A DNA stretch of 64,000 nucleotides from Achromobacter spanius (lineage in GTDB: Bacteria; Pseudomonadota; Gammaproteobacteria; Burkholderiales; Burkholderiaceae_B): assembly GCF_029637605.1 (NCBI RefSeq), contig NZ_CP121261.1, forward strand, positions 6,014,001-6,078,000, in the 5' to 3' direction. Positions within the stretch are counted from its first letter, which is position 1. Each line of letters starts with the position of its first letter. Shown piece by piece: positions 11,452 to 20,878 of the stretch. Position numbers and translations under genes: made by a program. The notes beneath the pieces were generated by a model, which saw nothing but the letters and a program-made list of their open reading frames with translations, was not told where the DNA came from and ran no database searches.

Positions 11452-13314
11452 CTAGGTCTCCGATAGTTTTTCTGGGCCGGGCGGGGCTGATGGGGTCGAT
11501 GGCGCCGATGCTGCCGGCTGGGCGGGTGCCGCGTCCGCGGCCCCGGCTTGCTCTGCGGCCGTAGCCAGGGAGGGCGCAGTCGGAGCAGGCGCAGTCGGAG
11601 CCGAGGCCGGGGCCGAGGCAGGCGCAACCGAGGCGGGCGCAACCGACGCAGGCGCGGGCATGGCGCGCGCGCGTTCTTCTTCGCGCAGGCGCAGGATGCG
11701 GCGTTGGATCTTACCGGTGGTGGTCATCGGCAATTCGTCGACGAACTCGATTTCCTTCGGATATTCGTAGGGCGCCAGGCGCTCGCGCACATGTTCCTGC
11801 AGGTTCTCGATGACGTCGGTGCGGTCGCGCTGGGCGAACTCGGGCGTCAGCACGACATAGGCCTTGACCAGCGCACCGCGCTCGGCGTCCGGCTTGGGCA
11901 CCACGGCAGCGTTGGCCACGGCCGGATGGCCGATCAGGCAGCTTTCGATTTCTCCTGGGCCGATGCGATAACCGGCGGATTTGAACACGTCGTCGGCGCG
12001 GCCGGCATACCAGAGGTAGCCATCCGCATCGAGGGTGGCCAGGTCGCCCGTCAGGCACCAGTCGCCTTTGAACTTGGCCTGGGTGGCGGCTTCATTGCGC
12101 CAGTAGCCCAGGAACATCACCGGGTCCGGATAGCCGTGGATATCCAGCCGGTTGACCGCGATCTCGCCGGTTTCGCCCGGCGCCACTGCTTGCCCGGCCT
12201 CGTTCAGCACCGCCACCTGGTGGCCGGGATACGGGCGGCCCATGCTGCCCGCGCGGGCAGGCCAGCGCTTCTGGCTATTGCCCACCACGTAGTTCATTTC
12301 TGTCTGGCCGAACATCTCGTTGGGCGTCACGCCCAAGGCCGACTGGCACCAGCCAAAAACCGTCTCGCCCACGCTTTCGCCCGCGCTCATGATGGAGCGC
12401 AGCGCCAGCTTGTAGTGGTTGCGGGGTTCCGGCACCGCCTTCATCATCATCTTCAGGGCGGTGGGAAAGAGAAAGGTGTTGGTGACCTGGTAGCGCTCCA
12501 TGAGCTCGAACGCGCGCTCGGGCGAAAAGCGGCCGCGCGTGCCCACGATGGGGTGTCCGAAATACAGGGTGGGCAACAGCGCGTCCATCATGCCGCCGGT
12601 CCAGGCCCAGTCGGCGGGTGACCAGAACACGTCGGCGGGCTTGGGAAACCAGTCTTGCGAGGCCACGAAGCCCGGCAGGTTGCCGATCAGCACGCTATGG
12701 GGCAGCAGGGCGCCCTTGGGCGCGCCGGTGGTGCCGGACGTGTAGAGCAGGATGGCGGGGTCCGACGAGCGGGTCGGGATTGCCTTGAATTCGTTGGGCT
12801 GGCGCGCCAGCAGGCTGCGCCAGGGCAGCACACGCTCATCCGCGAATCCGATTCCGATGATCTGCTGCAAATGGGGGCAGTTGTCGCTTACCGCCAGCAG
12901 GTTGGCGCTGGAGGCGTGGTCCACGATGGCGACTCGCGTTTCAGAGTCGCGCAGGCGGCTTTCCAGCGCCTCGGGACCGAACAACGCCGACAAGGGCAGC
13001 ACAACCCCCCCAACGGTGTAGATGGCCATGTGGGCCACAACCGTTTCCGGCCGTTGCCCCAGCACCACACCGACGCGGTCGCCCCGGCCCACGCCCATCT
13101 TCACCAGGCCGTTGGCCAGTTGATTGACGGCTTCGGCCAGGCGGGCATAGGTCCAGACCTCGCGGTTGCCGGATTCGTCTTCGTAGTAGATGGCGATGCG
13201 CCGCGCATCCGGACTACTGGATGCCCAGCGGTGGCAGCACGCTTCCGCGATGTTGAACTGGGTGGGAACCAGCCAGCGGAATGATTGGTAGAGCGCCTGA
13301 TATTGGTCGTTCAT
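11452..13314 (-). CDS. AMP-forming acyl-CoA synthetase (acetyl/medium-chain type)
   Basis: A 620-residue member of the adenylate-forming superfamily. It activates a carboxylic acid to acyl-AMP and then acyl-CoA. Motifs seen are the P-loop-like LLYTSGTTGAPKG, the adenine-binding MFGQTEMN, the hinge GRADDVFKSAGYRIGPGEIE, and the C-terminal Lys in TTTGKIQRRIL. The pattern fits the acetyl-CoA or medium-chain synthetase branch; the exact acid is unknown. An unusual Ala/Pro/Ser-rich tail of about 70 residues follows the last domain and is encoded by short DNA repeats near 11580–11660. The start at 13314 is chosen because the upstream frame adds 22 residues without family likeness. Confidence 0.88.
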   Translation of the reverse strand: MNDQYQALYQSFRWLVPTQFNIAEACCHRWASSSPDARRIAIYYEDESGNREVWTYARLAEAVNQLANGLVKMGVGRGDRVGVVLGQRPETVVAHMAIYTVGGVVLPLSALFGPEALESRLRDSETRVAIVDHASSANLLAVSDNCPHLQQIIGIGFADERVLPWRSLLARQPNEFKAIPTRSSDPAILLYTSGTTGAPKGALLPHSVLIGNLPGFVASQDWFPKPADVFWSPADWAWTGGMMDALLPTLYFGHPIVGTRGRFSPERAFELMERYQVTNTFLFPTALKMMMKAVPEPRNHYKLALRSIMSAGESVGETVFGWCQSALGVTPNEMFGQTEMNYVVGNSQKRWPARAGSMGRPYPGHQVAVLNEAGQAVAPGETGEIAVNRLDIHGYPDPVMFLGYWRNEAATQAKFKGDWCLTGDLATLDADGYLWYAGRADDVFKSAGYRIGPGEIESCLIGHPAVANAAVVPKPDAERGALVKAYVVLTPEFAQRDRTDVIENLQEHVRERLAPYEYPKEIEFVDELPMTTTGKIQRRILRLREEERARAMPAPASVAPASVAPASAPASAPTAPAPTAPSLATAAEQAGAADAAPAQPAASAPSTPSAPPGPEKLSET

Positions 13315-13443
13315 GGCCCTATGTTGTAAGCATGTTGCAGCTGCGTGAACGGACCGGCTCGCCCGTTGGCTCAGATGCAAGCATGACCTAGAGGGCCGTG
13401 AACTGCAATATCCCCGTTGCGTAATGGGGACGCATTCGGGTTA

Positions 13444-14316
13444 TCACGGATGTTTGCCTTGGCGGCGCAGGGCTGACGGCAGCGCAGGAAGCGACAGCGA
13501 ACGCGGAGGGCGGGCAGAGGGGTCCGTTTGACGTTCGGCCTGGATGGCGGCCCAGTCCAGCAGTTGCAACTGGCCCTCGTGGGTTTCCGCCAGAGCCGAC
13601 AGGCTTTCCACCCAGTCGCCGTCATTGCAATACAGAATGCCGTTCACATCGCGCAGTTCGGCCTTGTGGATGTGTCCGCACACGACACCGTCCAGCCCGC
13701 GCCGGCGCGCCTCGCCCGCCAGCGCCTCTTCAAAATCCGTGATGAAGGACACCGCGTTCTTGACCTTGTGCTTCAGATACTGCGACAGCGACCAGTAGTG
13801 CAGGCCCAGTCGGTGGCGCAGCCGGTTGAAATGGTGGTTGATCCACAAGGCCAGTTGGTAGAGGCCGTCGCCCAGATGCGCCAGCCAGCGGCTGTGCTGG
13901 ATCACGCCGTCGAACTGGTCGCCGTGCAGCACCAGCAGGCGCAATCCTTTGGCCGTGACGTGGACGTCTTCGTCCAGGATTTCAATGTCGCCAAATGCGT
14001 AACCCGCGAATTCACGCGCGAATTCGTCATGGTTGCCGGGGATGAACACCACCCGAGTGCCGTTGCGGGCTTTGCGCAAGATGCGCTGGATGACGTCGTT
14101 GTGCGCGCGTGGCCAGTGCCAGTGCTTGCGCAGTTGCCAGCCGTCCACGATGTCGCCCACCAGGTACAGGGTGTCCGAGTCGTTGTGATCCAGGAAATCG
14201 AGCAGGAATTCCGCCTTGCACCCGGCAGTGCCCAGGTGAATGTCGGAAATCCAGAGGGCACGCCAGTGTGCGGGGCGGATTTCGTTCACGGTCGCTTCCA
14301 TGTGGGCTGTCGTCAT
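13444..14316 (-). CDS. UDP-2,3-diacylglucosamine diphosphatase-like metallophosphoesterase
   Basis: A 290-residue calcineurin-like phosphoesterase with the full dimetal signature: SDIHLG, GDIVDGW, GNHDE, HGDQFD and GHIHKAE. It resembles the LpxH/LpxH2 group (COG2908), which cleaves UDP-2,3-diacylglucosamine in lipid A synthesis. At 290 residues it is longer than E. coli LpxH (240), and a separate canonical lpxH may exist elsewhere, so the exact substrate is open. Starts at 14316 and 14301 are both possible. It lies 96 bp downstream of the RDD gene, with no clear link. Confidence 0.8.
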   Translation of the reverse strand: MTTAHMEATVNEIRPAHWRALWISDIHLGTAGCKAEFLLDFLDHNDSDTLYLVGDIVDGWQLRKHWHWPRAHNDVIQRILRKARNGTRVVFIPGNHDEFAREFAGYAFGDIEILDEDVHVTAKGLRLLVLHGDQFDGVIQHSRWLAHLGDGLYQLALWINHHFNRLRHRLGLHYWSLSQYLKHKVKNAVSFITDFEEALAGEARRRGLDGVVCGHIHKAELRDVNGILYCNDGDWVESLSALAETHEGQLQLLDWAAIQAERQTDPSARPPRSLSLPALPSALRRQGKHP

Positions 14317-14412
14317 GCCTAGGAATGAGACCAGCCGGCCATGACGGGCGTATGAAGTTTTCGTGACGCTGTTGTGACGGCTGACCGGCGCCGTCCTCGC
14401 CAGGGGGGGAGA

Positions 14413-14931
14413 CTATTGCGTCTTCTGACGTCCAGGCGCGTTGCGCAGCCGCGTACCAAGCAGCCGGTCGTGCAGGAACTGGCCCTCGGGATCGAACCAG
14501 GACCAGATAAAGATCGTGAACGGTGCGGCGACGATGAACATGTCCACCGACGGCCAGCCGGTCAGGCTGGCGGCGCCCCACACCACGGCCGCGCCAGCCA
14601 GCACCAGTGGCCAGACCAGGACGTAGCGCAGAATCAGGCGCGGCATTTTCGGGGTGTTGCCGTCCCGGTCCACCAGCCTGATGTTCCAGGTTTTCATGGG
14701 CAGCGTCTGCCCACGGCGGCGCCAGCACAGCACGAAGTAGGCACCAATGGCGACGAACAACCACGCTTGGCGGGTCGGACGCAGCTCCAGCGCGTTCTTG
14801 CTTTGGGTCAGTGTGTCCAGCAGGTAGCCGGCCAGAAACACGACGCCGAAGAGCAGCACGGCTTCATACATCATGCAGGCGAATCGGCGCAGCCGATTGG
14901 GAGTCTGGTCGAGGTAAGCGTCGGTCGTCAT
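14413..14931 (-). CDS. RDD family membrane protein
   Basis: A 172-residue protein with the RDD domain: an Arg in the first helix region (NRLRRFACMMYEAVLL) and the segment LPMKTWNIRLVDRDGN before the last two membrane segments, which fits the family's conserved Arg-Asp-Asp pattern. It has about three to four hydrophobic helices. RDD proteins are inner-membrane proteins, some proposed to move ions or small solutes, and no function is assigned here. The gene is separated from the upstream small-protein gene by a rho-independent terminator, so it likely has its own promoter. Confidence 0.85.
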   Translation of the reverse strand: MTTDAYLDQTPNRLRRFACMMYEAVLLFGVVFLAGYLLDTLTQSKNALELRPTRQAWLFVAIGAYFVLCWRRRGQTLPMKTWNIRLVDRDGNTPKMPRLILRYVLVWPLVLAGAAVVWGAASLTGWPSVDMFIVAAPFTIFIWSWFDPEGQFLHDRLLGTRLRNAPGRQKTQ

Positions 14932-14949
14932 GGGTCGCCATTATCCGAC

Positions 14950-14977
14950 AAAAAAAAACCCGCCGGTAAGGGCGGGT
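14950..14977 (-). terminator. Rho-independent terminator of the small-protein gene
   Basis: On the minus strand the stem ACCCGCC/GGCGGGT with a short loop is followed by at least eight T residues. It lies about 70 bp downstream of the small-protein stop codon at 15047 and upstream of the RDD gene. Confidence 0.85.
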
Positions 14978-15046
14978 CTATAAAAGGGGCTATGCAGCCC
15001 CCAAGGGGAAAATCGTTCGGGCCGCGAATCAGGCCCAGGTAAAGCT

Positions 15047-15235
15047 TCAGGCGGCGGAGTGCGCGTTCTTGGCGCTCGTCTTGCCAGCCAGGGCTTTCAC
15101 GCCGTGGGCCAGCTTACGCAGGCCTGCGGCCAATGCCCGCATCGGGTGCGGACGGAATTGCTCTTCAATTGCCTGGAGCATCAGTTGACGCTCGAGTTCG
15201 TCGGTCAGGCGGATGGTGTTGTTCGGGTTGATCAC
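15047..15235 (-). CDS. Small basic protein of unknown function (62 residues)
   Basis: I do not recognise a family. The peptide starts INPNNTIRLTDELERQLMLQ. It has an amphipathic helix-forming first half with ELERQLMLQAIEEQF and a basic, Ala-rich tail (KLAHGVKALAGKTSAKN). A GGAGG placed 5 nt before a GTG at 15235 decides the start. An in-frame GTG at 15247 has no such site. The gene has its own promoter candidate (15286–15315) and a strong terminator (14950–14977), so it is probably a single-gene transcript, which argues that it is real. Confidence 0.7.
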   Translation of the reverse strand: MINPNNTIRLTDELERQLMLQAIEEQFRPHPMRALAAGLRKLAHGVKALAGKTSAKNAHSAA

Positions 15236-15285
15236 AATAGCCTCCACGGGCTTGCTCAGTTGTTTAGCTACTAGGGATAACCCGA

Positions 15286-15315
15286 ATTATAGGGGTTAAC
15301 CCTGGGCCTGTGCAA
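15286..15315 (-). promoter_or_regulatory. Sigma-70-like promoter of the small-protein gene
   Basis: On the minus strand TTGCAC (complement of 15310–15315) and a perfect TATAAT (complement of 15286–15291) are 18 bp apart. The -35 box shares only the TTG with consensus. The spacer contains the palindrome GGGTTAACCC, which could bind a regulator. The rest of the 257-bp gap 15236–15492 shows nothing else clear. Confidence 0.5.
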
Positions 15316-15492
15316 GTGGCAGATGCAAGCTGGTGCAATGTGGCAACACCTTGGTGCTGATAATGCCCCAAATCCGAGCGTCGGGGCACCTTAAGCAAAG
15401 ATACGGGCGCCATGTTGCGGCGCTTTTACAACGTGGCGGCAAGTCTGAAAGGGAGGAGGGGCCCGGGCGAGAACCGCCCGGGCCGAGATCGT

Positions 15493-17391
15493 TCAGACGT
15501 CGCGGTAGCCGGCGGCAACCAGCTCGAAGCCGAAGAGGCGGCAGTCCAGCGCACCGTTGTACAGCGGTACGCGGCGCTTGGGCTTCAAGCGCATCTGGTT
15601 GGGCAACGTCATGTCGCTGGTGATGACATGCAACTGCCAGCCCGCGAAATTACGTTTCAGGCAGGCGGCCCAGTCGCGCCACAAGTCGGCGTCTTGCTCG
15701 GTCAGCATGCGCTCGCCATAGGGCGGGTTGGTGACGATCCAGCCGTGGTCGGCGGGCGCCGTTATCTGGCGGGCATCGCCGACTTCAAAGCGGATCGAGT
15801 CGGCCGTCAGCCAGGCGCGCTCGGCGTTGTTCTGAGCGAATTCAATGGCTTGCGGATCCAGGTCGTAGCCGACCAGCGGCGCGTCCAATTGGGGCAGGAT
15901 GCGTGAACGGGCATCGTCCTTCAGGTCGCGCCAGCGGTAGGCGTCGTGGTCGCGCAGACGTTCAAAACCGAACGGACGCGAAATGCCGGGAGGCACGCCA
16001 AGCGCAATCCAGGCCGCTTCGATCAAAATGGTGCCCGACCCGCAGAACGGGTCCAGCAGTGGCGCGGCGGGGTCCCAGCCGGCCAGGGCCAGCATGCCGG
16101 CCGCCAGGTTTTCGCGCAGCGGCGCCTCGCCCTTGTCCAGGCGCCAGCCGCGCTTGAACAGCGATTCGCCCGACGTGTCCAGATACAGCGTGGCCGTATG
16201 GCCCGTCAGGAACAGGTGGACGCGCGCGTCCGGGCGCACCGTATCGATGCTGGGGCGTTCGCCTTCCAGTTCGCGCAGGCGGTCGCAGATGCCATCCTTG
16301 GCGCGCAGGTTGCAGTACTGCAAGCTCTGCACCGGGCTCTTGATGGCCGAGGTGTCCACGCGCAGCGTCTGTTCGGCGCCGAACCAGCGTTCCCAGGGGG
16401 TGTCGCGGGCCAGGTCGAGGATATCGTCTTCATGCGAGATTTCGGCGTGCGCCACCTGCACCAGAATGCGGGTGGCCAGGCGCGAATACAAGTTGGCGCG
16501 CTGCACTCCAGCCCAGTCGGCCGTGAACGAGCAACCGGCTCGGCCGGCCTGGGCATCGTCGTAGCCCAGCGCCTGCATTTCGGCGGTCAGGGCTTCTTCC
16601 AGGCCTTGCGGGCAGGGGGCAAACACCGTGAACACTTCCGCCTGGTGGGTTTCGCGCGGGCGGCGGCTGCGGGTTTCGACGCGCGGTGCGCGGTCTTGAT
16701 GGTCGTCCGGCGACGCGTGCTGGTAATCGTTGCGTGCCTCGGTGAATTCCGGTTCCGGGGTGTGCTCGGTCGCTTCGGCTCGAAAATCGGGAGCGGGGCC
16801 GTCATCTTCAAACGGGTCGTAGAAGCGGCCCGCCGGCGTGGCTGGCGCAATGTACTGGTCATCAAGGCGCGGTGCGCGTTGCGGCGGACGGCCTGAACGG
16901 GCGTTGGGTGCGGCGTCGCGGCGCGAGTCGTCGGAGCGCCCACGGGCGGGCTGCCCGCGATCGTACCGGCCGCGTTCGGAGTTGCCACGATCAGAGCTGC
17001 CGCGTTCGGAGCCACCCCGTTCGGAGTTGCCACGTTCGGACCCGCGACGTTCGGAGCCGCCCCGTGCAGATCCGCCGCGTTCGGGCGCGCCCCGTTCCGC
17101 CGAGCCTCGGCCGGCAGCGCCACGACCTTCGCCACGGCTCGGTTGCCCACGCTCATACTGGCCGCGTGCACCAGCGCCCGGTTTGCGGCGCGCCTCTTCT
17201 TCCTGGCGGCGTTGATAGCCTTCAGGGTCCTTTTGGCGTTCTACGTTTTCTTTGGTGCGCGAGATCTGCGCGACCAGCCTGGCGCGGGCACCGGTGCGGG
17301 TGCGCTTGGGCGCCTCTTCGGCATGGGCGTCGCGCGCCGTTTTTTTGATCGTCAGCGTCTTGCGCGGGCGGTCCTTGTCATCAGAGGACAT
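15493..17391 (-). CDS. rlmL: THUMP-domain class I RNA methyltransferase (RlmL-like) with RG-rich N-terminal extension
   Basis: A 632-residue protein. Residues from about 245 hold a THUMP RNA-binding domain followed by a UPF0020-type methyltransferase domain with the N6/N2-amino motif NPPYGERM at 555–562 and the SAM site LLDPFCGSGTILIEAA. E. coli RlmL of this family makes m2G2445 in 23S rRNA, which is the likely but unproven target. The first 240 residues are extra: a basic region, then an Arg/Gly/Ser/Glu-rich stretch at 76–152 with pentapeptide repeats. Such RG-rich regions often bind RNA. The gene is 34 bp downstream of hemJ. Confidence 0.85.
   Translation of the reverse strand: MSSDDKDRPRKTLTIKKTARDAHAEEAPKRTRTGARARLVAQISRTKENVERQKDPEGYQRRQEEEARRKPGAGARGQYERGQPSRGEGRGAAGRGSAERGAPERGGSARGGSERRGSERGNSERGGSERGSSDRGNSERGRYDRGQPARGRSDDSRRDAAPNARSGRPPQRAPRLDDQYIAPATPAGRFYDPFEDDGPAPDFRAEATEHTPEPEFTEARNDYQHASPDDHQDRAPRVETRSRRPRETHQAEVFTVFAPCPQGLEEALTAEMQALGYDDAQAGRAGCSFTADWAGVQRANLYSRLATRILVQVAHAEISHEDDILDLARDTPWERWFGAEQTLRVDTSAIKSPVQSLQYCNLRAKDGICDRLRELEGERPSIDTVRPDARVHLFLTGHTATLYLDTSGESLFKRGWRLDKGEAPLRENLAAGMLALAGWDPAAPLLDPFCGSGTILIEAAWIALGVPPGISRPFGFERLRDHDAYRWRDLKDDARSRILPQLDAPLVGYDLDPQAIEFAQNNAERAWLTADSIRFEVGDARQITAPADHGWIVTNPPYGERMLTEQDADLWRDWAACLKRNFAGWQLHVITSDMTLPNQMRLKPKRRVPLYNGALDCRLFGFELVAAGYRDV
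16972..17061 (-). repeat. 15-bp imperfect repeats encoding SER-type pentapeptides in the RlmL-like gene
   Basis: Six consecutive pentapeptides (GGSER, RGSER, GNSER, GGSER, GSSDR, GNSER; residues 111–140) are encoded by 15-bp near-repeats. Neighbouring RG-rich sequence continues on both sides. In-frame repeats of this kind readily gain and lose units. Confidence 0.85.
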
Positions 17392-17425
17392 ACGAATCCT
17401 GGCGAATGTGCAAAGGTAGGGGGAA

Positions 17426-17854
17426 TCAGAAGGGTTTGACGACGACCAGCGCCACCACCACCAAGAGCAGCAAGACGGGAACTTCGTTGAACCAGCGATA
17501 GAATTTGTGCGAACGGGTGTTTTTGCCCTGTTCGAACTTACGCAGCATCAAGCCACAGGCGTGATGGTAGCCGATGACGAGCAAGACGAAAAAGAGTTTG
17601 GCATGCATCCAGCCGTTGCCTGGACCCACGCCGATGCGGTAGCCCAGGTACAGCCACATGCCGAACACAACGGCGACCACGGCAAGAATGGTGGTGAAGC
17701 GGTACAGCCGGCGCGCCATGCCCAGCAGGATTGCCTGGACGGATGCGTCCGATTGCTGCGCCAGGTTCACGAAAATGCGCGGCAGATAGAACAATCCGGC
17801 AAACCAGGAAGCGATAAAAACAATGTGAAAGGTCTTGACCCAAAGCATGCCCAT
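17426..17854 (-). CDS. hemJ: Protoporphyrinogen IX oxidase HemJ
   Basis: A 142-residue, four-helix membrane protein of the HemJ (UPF0093) family. It matches the family signatures: His10 in VKTFHIVFIASWFAG, the segment GWMHAKLFFVLLVIGYHH and the C-terminal KFYRWFNEVPVLLLL. HemJ oxidises protoporphyrinogen IX in heme synthesis and replaces HemG or HemY in many Gram-negatives. The ATG at 17854 starts at the expected family N-terminus. Repeat island 2 lies in the 255 bp upstream, between this gene and the 3' end of prpD, so any promoter must be in or beside the repeat. Confidence 0.92.
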   Translation of the reverse strand: MGMLWVKTFHIVFIASWFAGLFYLPRIFVNLAQQSDASVQAILLGMARRLYRFTTILAVVAVVFGMWLYLGYRIGVGPGNGWMHAKLFFVLLVIGYHHACGLMLRKFEQGKNTRSHKFYRWFNEVPVLLLLVVVALVVVKPF

Positions 17855-17901
17855 GGCAAGCCTCCGTCGAGGAAAGCCGCATTGTAAGGCCGCCCGTTGC
17901 C

Positions 17902-18114
17902 CGTAGGATGGGTGCAGCGCGATACGCCCGCCCCAAGAACTCCGACGTCAAACGCGCGAAACCCATCAAGCAACCGTGGACGGCAAGGGGCCCACCGCAA
18001 GAACCTCCGACAGATTCCGGCTCTCGATCAGGACTGGTTCTGCTCCAGCATGGGTTGCGCGCGTTCAGCACTTGCGCGTTAGCAAGCGTTCACGCGCGCT
18101 TCACCCATCCTACG
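17902..18114. repeat. Repeat island 2: inverted pair of palindromic units
   Basis: A plus-oriented unit at 17902–17975 (CGTAGGATGGGTGCAGCGCG … AAACCCATCAAGCAACC) and a minus-oriented unit at about 18040–18114 (outer edge CGTAGGATGGGTGAAGCGCG on the minus strand) face each other. Between them is one unit like the 24-bp repeat of island 1. The last bases of the right unit contain the prpD stop codon (complement of 18110–18112). Confidence 0.85.
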
Positions 18115-19558
18115 TGTACAGGTCCACGTATTCGTGGACCGGCATGGCTTCCAGCGCGTGTTGATCCAGCGACACGTCCAGGATGCGGCGTTGCTGCTTG
18201 GCTGCGAACATGCGGGCCAGATTGGTGCGGAACTTGGCTTCCAGCAGCGGGATGCCGTCCGCGCGGCGGCGCTTGTGGCCGATGGGATATTCGCAGACGA
18301 TTTCGTCCAGCTTGGATCCGTCGTTGAACTCCACCGTCAGCGCATTGGCTATCGAGCGCTTGTCCGGGTCGTGGTAGTCGCGGGTGTAGGCCGGGTCTTC
18401 CACGCAGACGATCTTGTCGCGCAGGATGTCGATGCGCGGGTCGCGCGCGACCTCGTCTTCGTAGTCGCCGGCAGTCAAGCGGCCGAACAGCACCGGCACA
18501 GCCACCATGTACTGGATGCAGTGGTCGCGGTCGGCGGGGTTGTTCAGCGGGCCCTTCTTGTCGATGATGCGGATGCACGCTTCATGCGTGCGGATCGTGA
18601 TGGCCTTGATGTCGTCCGCGCTTTTGCCCAGTGCGTTGAGCTTTGCGTGGATGTCCATGGCGCATTCCACGGCGGTCTGCGAATGGAATTCCGCCGGGAA
18701 CGATATCTTGAACAGCACGTTCTCCATCACGTAGCTGCCATACGGCCGCTGGAACTTGAACGGCTGCCCCTTGAAGAGCACGTCGTAAAAGCCCCAGGTC
18801 TTGGCGCTAAGCACCGACGGGTAACCCATTTCACCGGTTTTCGCGATCAGCGCCAGGCGCACGGCGCGGCTGGTGGCGTCGCCCGCGGCCCAGCTTTTGC
18901 GGCTGCCGGTGTTGGGTGCGTGGCGATACGTGCGCAGGCTTTGGCCGTCGACCCAGGCCAGCGACACGGCGTTGATGACCTCGTCGCGATCCAGGCCCAG
19001 CATCTGAGCCACCACGGCGGTCGACGCCACCTTGACCAGCACCACGTGATCCAGACCGACCTTGTTGAAGGAATTTTCCAGCGCGATGCAGCCCTGGATT
19101 TCATGCGCCTTGATCATGCCGGTCAGCACGTCACGCATGGTCAGCGGGGGCTTGCCGGCGGCGACGGCCGTGCGCGACAGCCAATCGGCCGTGGCCAGGA
19201 TGCCGCCCAGATTGTCGGACGGGTGGCCCCATTCAGCGGCTAGCCAGGTGTCGTTGAAATCCAGCCAGCGGATCATCGTGCCGATGTTGAACGCGGCCTG
19301 CACGGGGTCAAGCTGGAACGGCGTGCCTGGCACCTTGGCGCCGTTGGGCACCACGGTGCCAGGCACGATCGGCCCCAGCAGCTTCTTGCACGCCGGGTAT
19401 TCCAGCGCTTCCAGGCCGCAGCCCAGCGTGTCGATCAGGCAGTTGCGTGCGGTCTCGTACGCCAGGCTGCTCTTGATCTCGTAGTTGAGAACGTAGTCCG
19501 CGATATCGACCAGGACCTGATCGGGATCGGGACGTACGTTTGAGATTGGGGCGGACAT
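18110..19558 (-). CDS. prpD: 2-methylcitrate dehydratase
   Basis: A 482-residue MmgE/PrpD protein that dehydrates 2-methylcitrate to 2-methyl-cis-aconitate in propionate breakdown. The sequence is full length for PrpD and contains typical stretches: [38 protein letters not shown], and [20 protein letters not shown]. It is the last gene of a prpB–prpC–prpD operon on the minus strand, 76 bp after prpC. The stop codon TAG is formed by the terminal CGTAG of a repeat unit, and the last residues are Tyr-Thr. No prpF, acnD or PrpR regulator is nearby. Confidence 0.95.
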   Translation of the reverse strand: MSAPISNVRPDPDQVLVDIADYVLNYEIKSSLAYETARNCLIDTLGCGLEALEYPACKKLLGPIVPGTVVPNGAKVPGTPFQLDPVQAAFNIGTMIRWLDFNDTWLAAEWGHPSDNLGGILATADWLSRTAVAAGKPPLTMRDVLTGMIKAHEIQGCIALENSFNKVGLDHVVLVKVASTAVVAQMLGLDRDEVINAVSLAWVDGQSLRTYRHAPNTGSRKSWAAGDATSRAVRLALIAKTGEMGYPSVLSAKTWGFYDVLFKGQPFKFQRPYGSYVMENVLFKISFPAEFHSQTAVECAMDIHAKLNALGKSADDIKAITIRTHEACIRIIDKKGPLNNPADRDHCIQYMVAVPVLFGRLTAGDYEDEVARDPRIDILRDKIVCVEDPAYTRDYHDPDKRSIANALTVEFNDGSKLDEIVCEYPIGHKRRRADGIPLLEAKFRTNLARMFAAKQQRRILDVSLDQHALEAMPVHEYVDLYT

Positions 19559-19634
19559 TGCGAACCCTCCTTAGCGAAGAAGTGAATACAGGTGGCCATG
19601 CCGCGCCTTGTTCTCGTTCTGGTTGCGGGTCGCC

Positions 19635-20828
19635 TTACTTGCGTTTTTCCAGCGGCACGAACTTCTGGTCTTCCGGGCCCACGTAGTTGGCGGTGGGGCG
19701 GATGATCTTGTTGTCGATGCGCTGCTCAATGATGTGGGCCGACCAGCCCGCCGTGCGCGCGATGACGAACAGCGGGGTGAACATGGCGGTGGGCACGCCC
19801 ATCATGTGGTAGCTGACGGCCGAGAACCAGTCCAGGTTGGGGAACATCTTCTTGATGTCCCACATGACCGTTTCCAGGCGTTCGGCGATGTCGAACATCT
19901 TGGTGCTGCCGGCCTTCTTGGACAGCTTCTTCGCCACTTCCTTGATGACCTTGTTGCGCGGGTCGGACACGGTGTAGACCGGGTGGCCAAAGCCGATGAT
20001 GACTTCCTTGGCCTCGACGCGGCGGCGGATGTCGGCTTCGGCTTCGTCCGGCGTGTCATAGCGCTTTTGCACGTCGAACGCCACTTCGTTGGCGCCGCCG
20101 TGCTTGGGGCCGCGCAGTGCGCCAATGGCGCCGGCAATCGACGAGAACATGTCCGAACCCGTGCCGGCGATGACGCGCGCGGTGAAGGTCGACGCATTGA
20201 ACTCGTGCTCGGCGTACAGGTTCAAGGAGATGTGCATCGCCTTGACCCATTCATCGCTGGGCTTTTCGCCGTGCAGCAGATGCAGGAAGTGGCCGCCGAT
20301 GCTGTCGTCGTCGGTTTGCACGTCGATCATGTGGCCGTTGTGGCTGTAGTGGTACCAGTACAGCAGGGCCGAACCCAGGTTGGCCATCAGGCGGTCGGCG
20401 ATGTCGCGCGCGCCCGGGGTGTTGTGGTCGTCTTTTTCAGGCAGCACGCAGCCCAGCACCGACACGGCGGTGCGCATCACGTCCATGGGGTGGCTGGATG
20501 CCGGCAACGCTTCCAGCGCCACTTGCAACTGGGCGGGCAGGCCGCGCAGACTCTTCAGCTTTTGCTTGTACGCGGCCAGTTCGGCCTTGTTGGGCAGCTT
20601 GCCGTGGACCAGCAGGTGGGCAATTTCCTCGAACTCGCTGGTGTGGGCGATGTCCAGGATGTCGTAGCCGCGATAGTGCAGGTCGTTGCCGCTGCGGCCG
20701 ACGGTGCACAGCGCGGTGTTGCCCGCGACCACGCCCGACAGGGCAACGGACTTCTTGGGTTTAAAACCGGCTTTCTCTTCCGGCTTGGCGTCCGGCTTGG
20801 CTTCTTGCTTTTTGGGAGCCGTGCTCAT
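19635..20828 (-). CDS. prpC: 2-methylcitrate synthase
   Basis: A 397-residue citrate synthase-family enzyme joining propionyl-CoA and oxaloacetate. Family sites are visible: [42 protein letters not shown] and the late IIEQR. A Lys/Pro/Ala-rich leader of about 25 residues precedes the core. AAGGAG seven bases before the ATG at 20828 fixes the start and removes 12 upstream codons. Its place between prpB and prpD separates it from the housekeeping citrate synthase gltA at 27867. The 96-bp spacer to prpB holds a perfect 10-bp hairpin. Confidence 0.95.
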   Translation of the reverse strand: MSTAPKKQEAKPDAKPEEKAGFKPKKSVALSGVVAGNTALCTVGRSGNDLHYRGYDILDIAHTSEFEEIAHLLVHGKLPNKAELAAYKQKLKSLRGLPAQLQVALEALPASSHPMDVMRTAVSVLGCVLPEKDDHNTPGARDIADRLMANLGSALLYWYHYSHNGHMIDVQTDDDSIGGHFLHLLHGEKPSDEWVKAMHISLNLYAEHEFNASTFTARVIAGTGSDMFSSIAGAIGALRGPKHGGANEVAFDVQKRYDTPDEAEADIRRRVEAKEVIIGFGHPVYTVSDPRNKVIKEVAKKLSKKAGSTKMFDIAERLETVMWDIKKMFPNLDWFSAVSYHMMGVPTAMFTPLFVIARTAGWSAHIIEQRIDNKIIRPTANYVGPEDQKFVPLEKRK

Positions 20829-20878
20829 GTCTCTACTCCTTTCCTTTCGCTGTGGTCGATGCAATGGGGAACTAGCAT

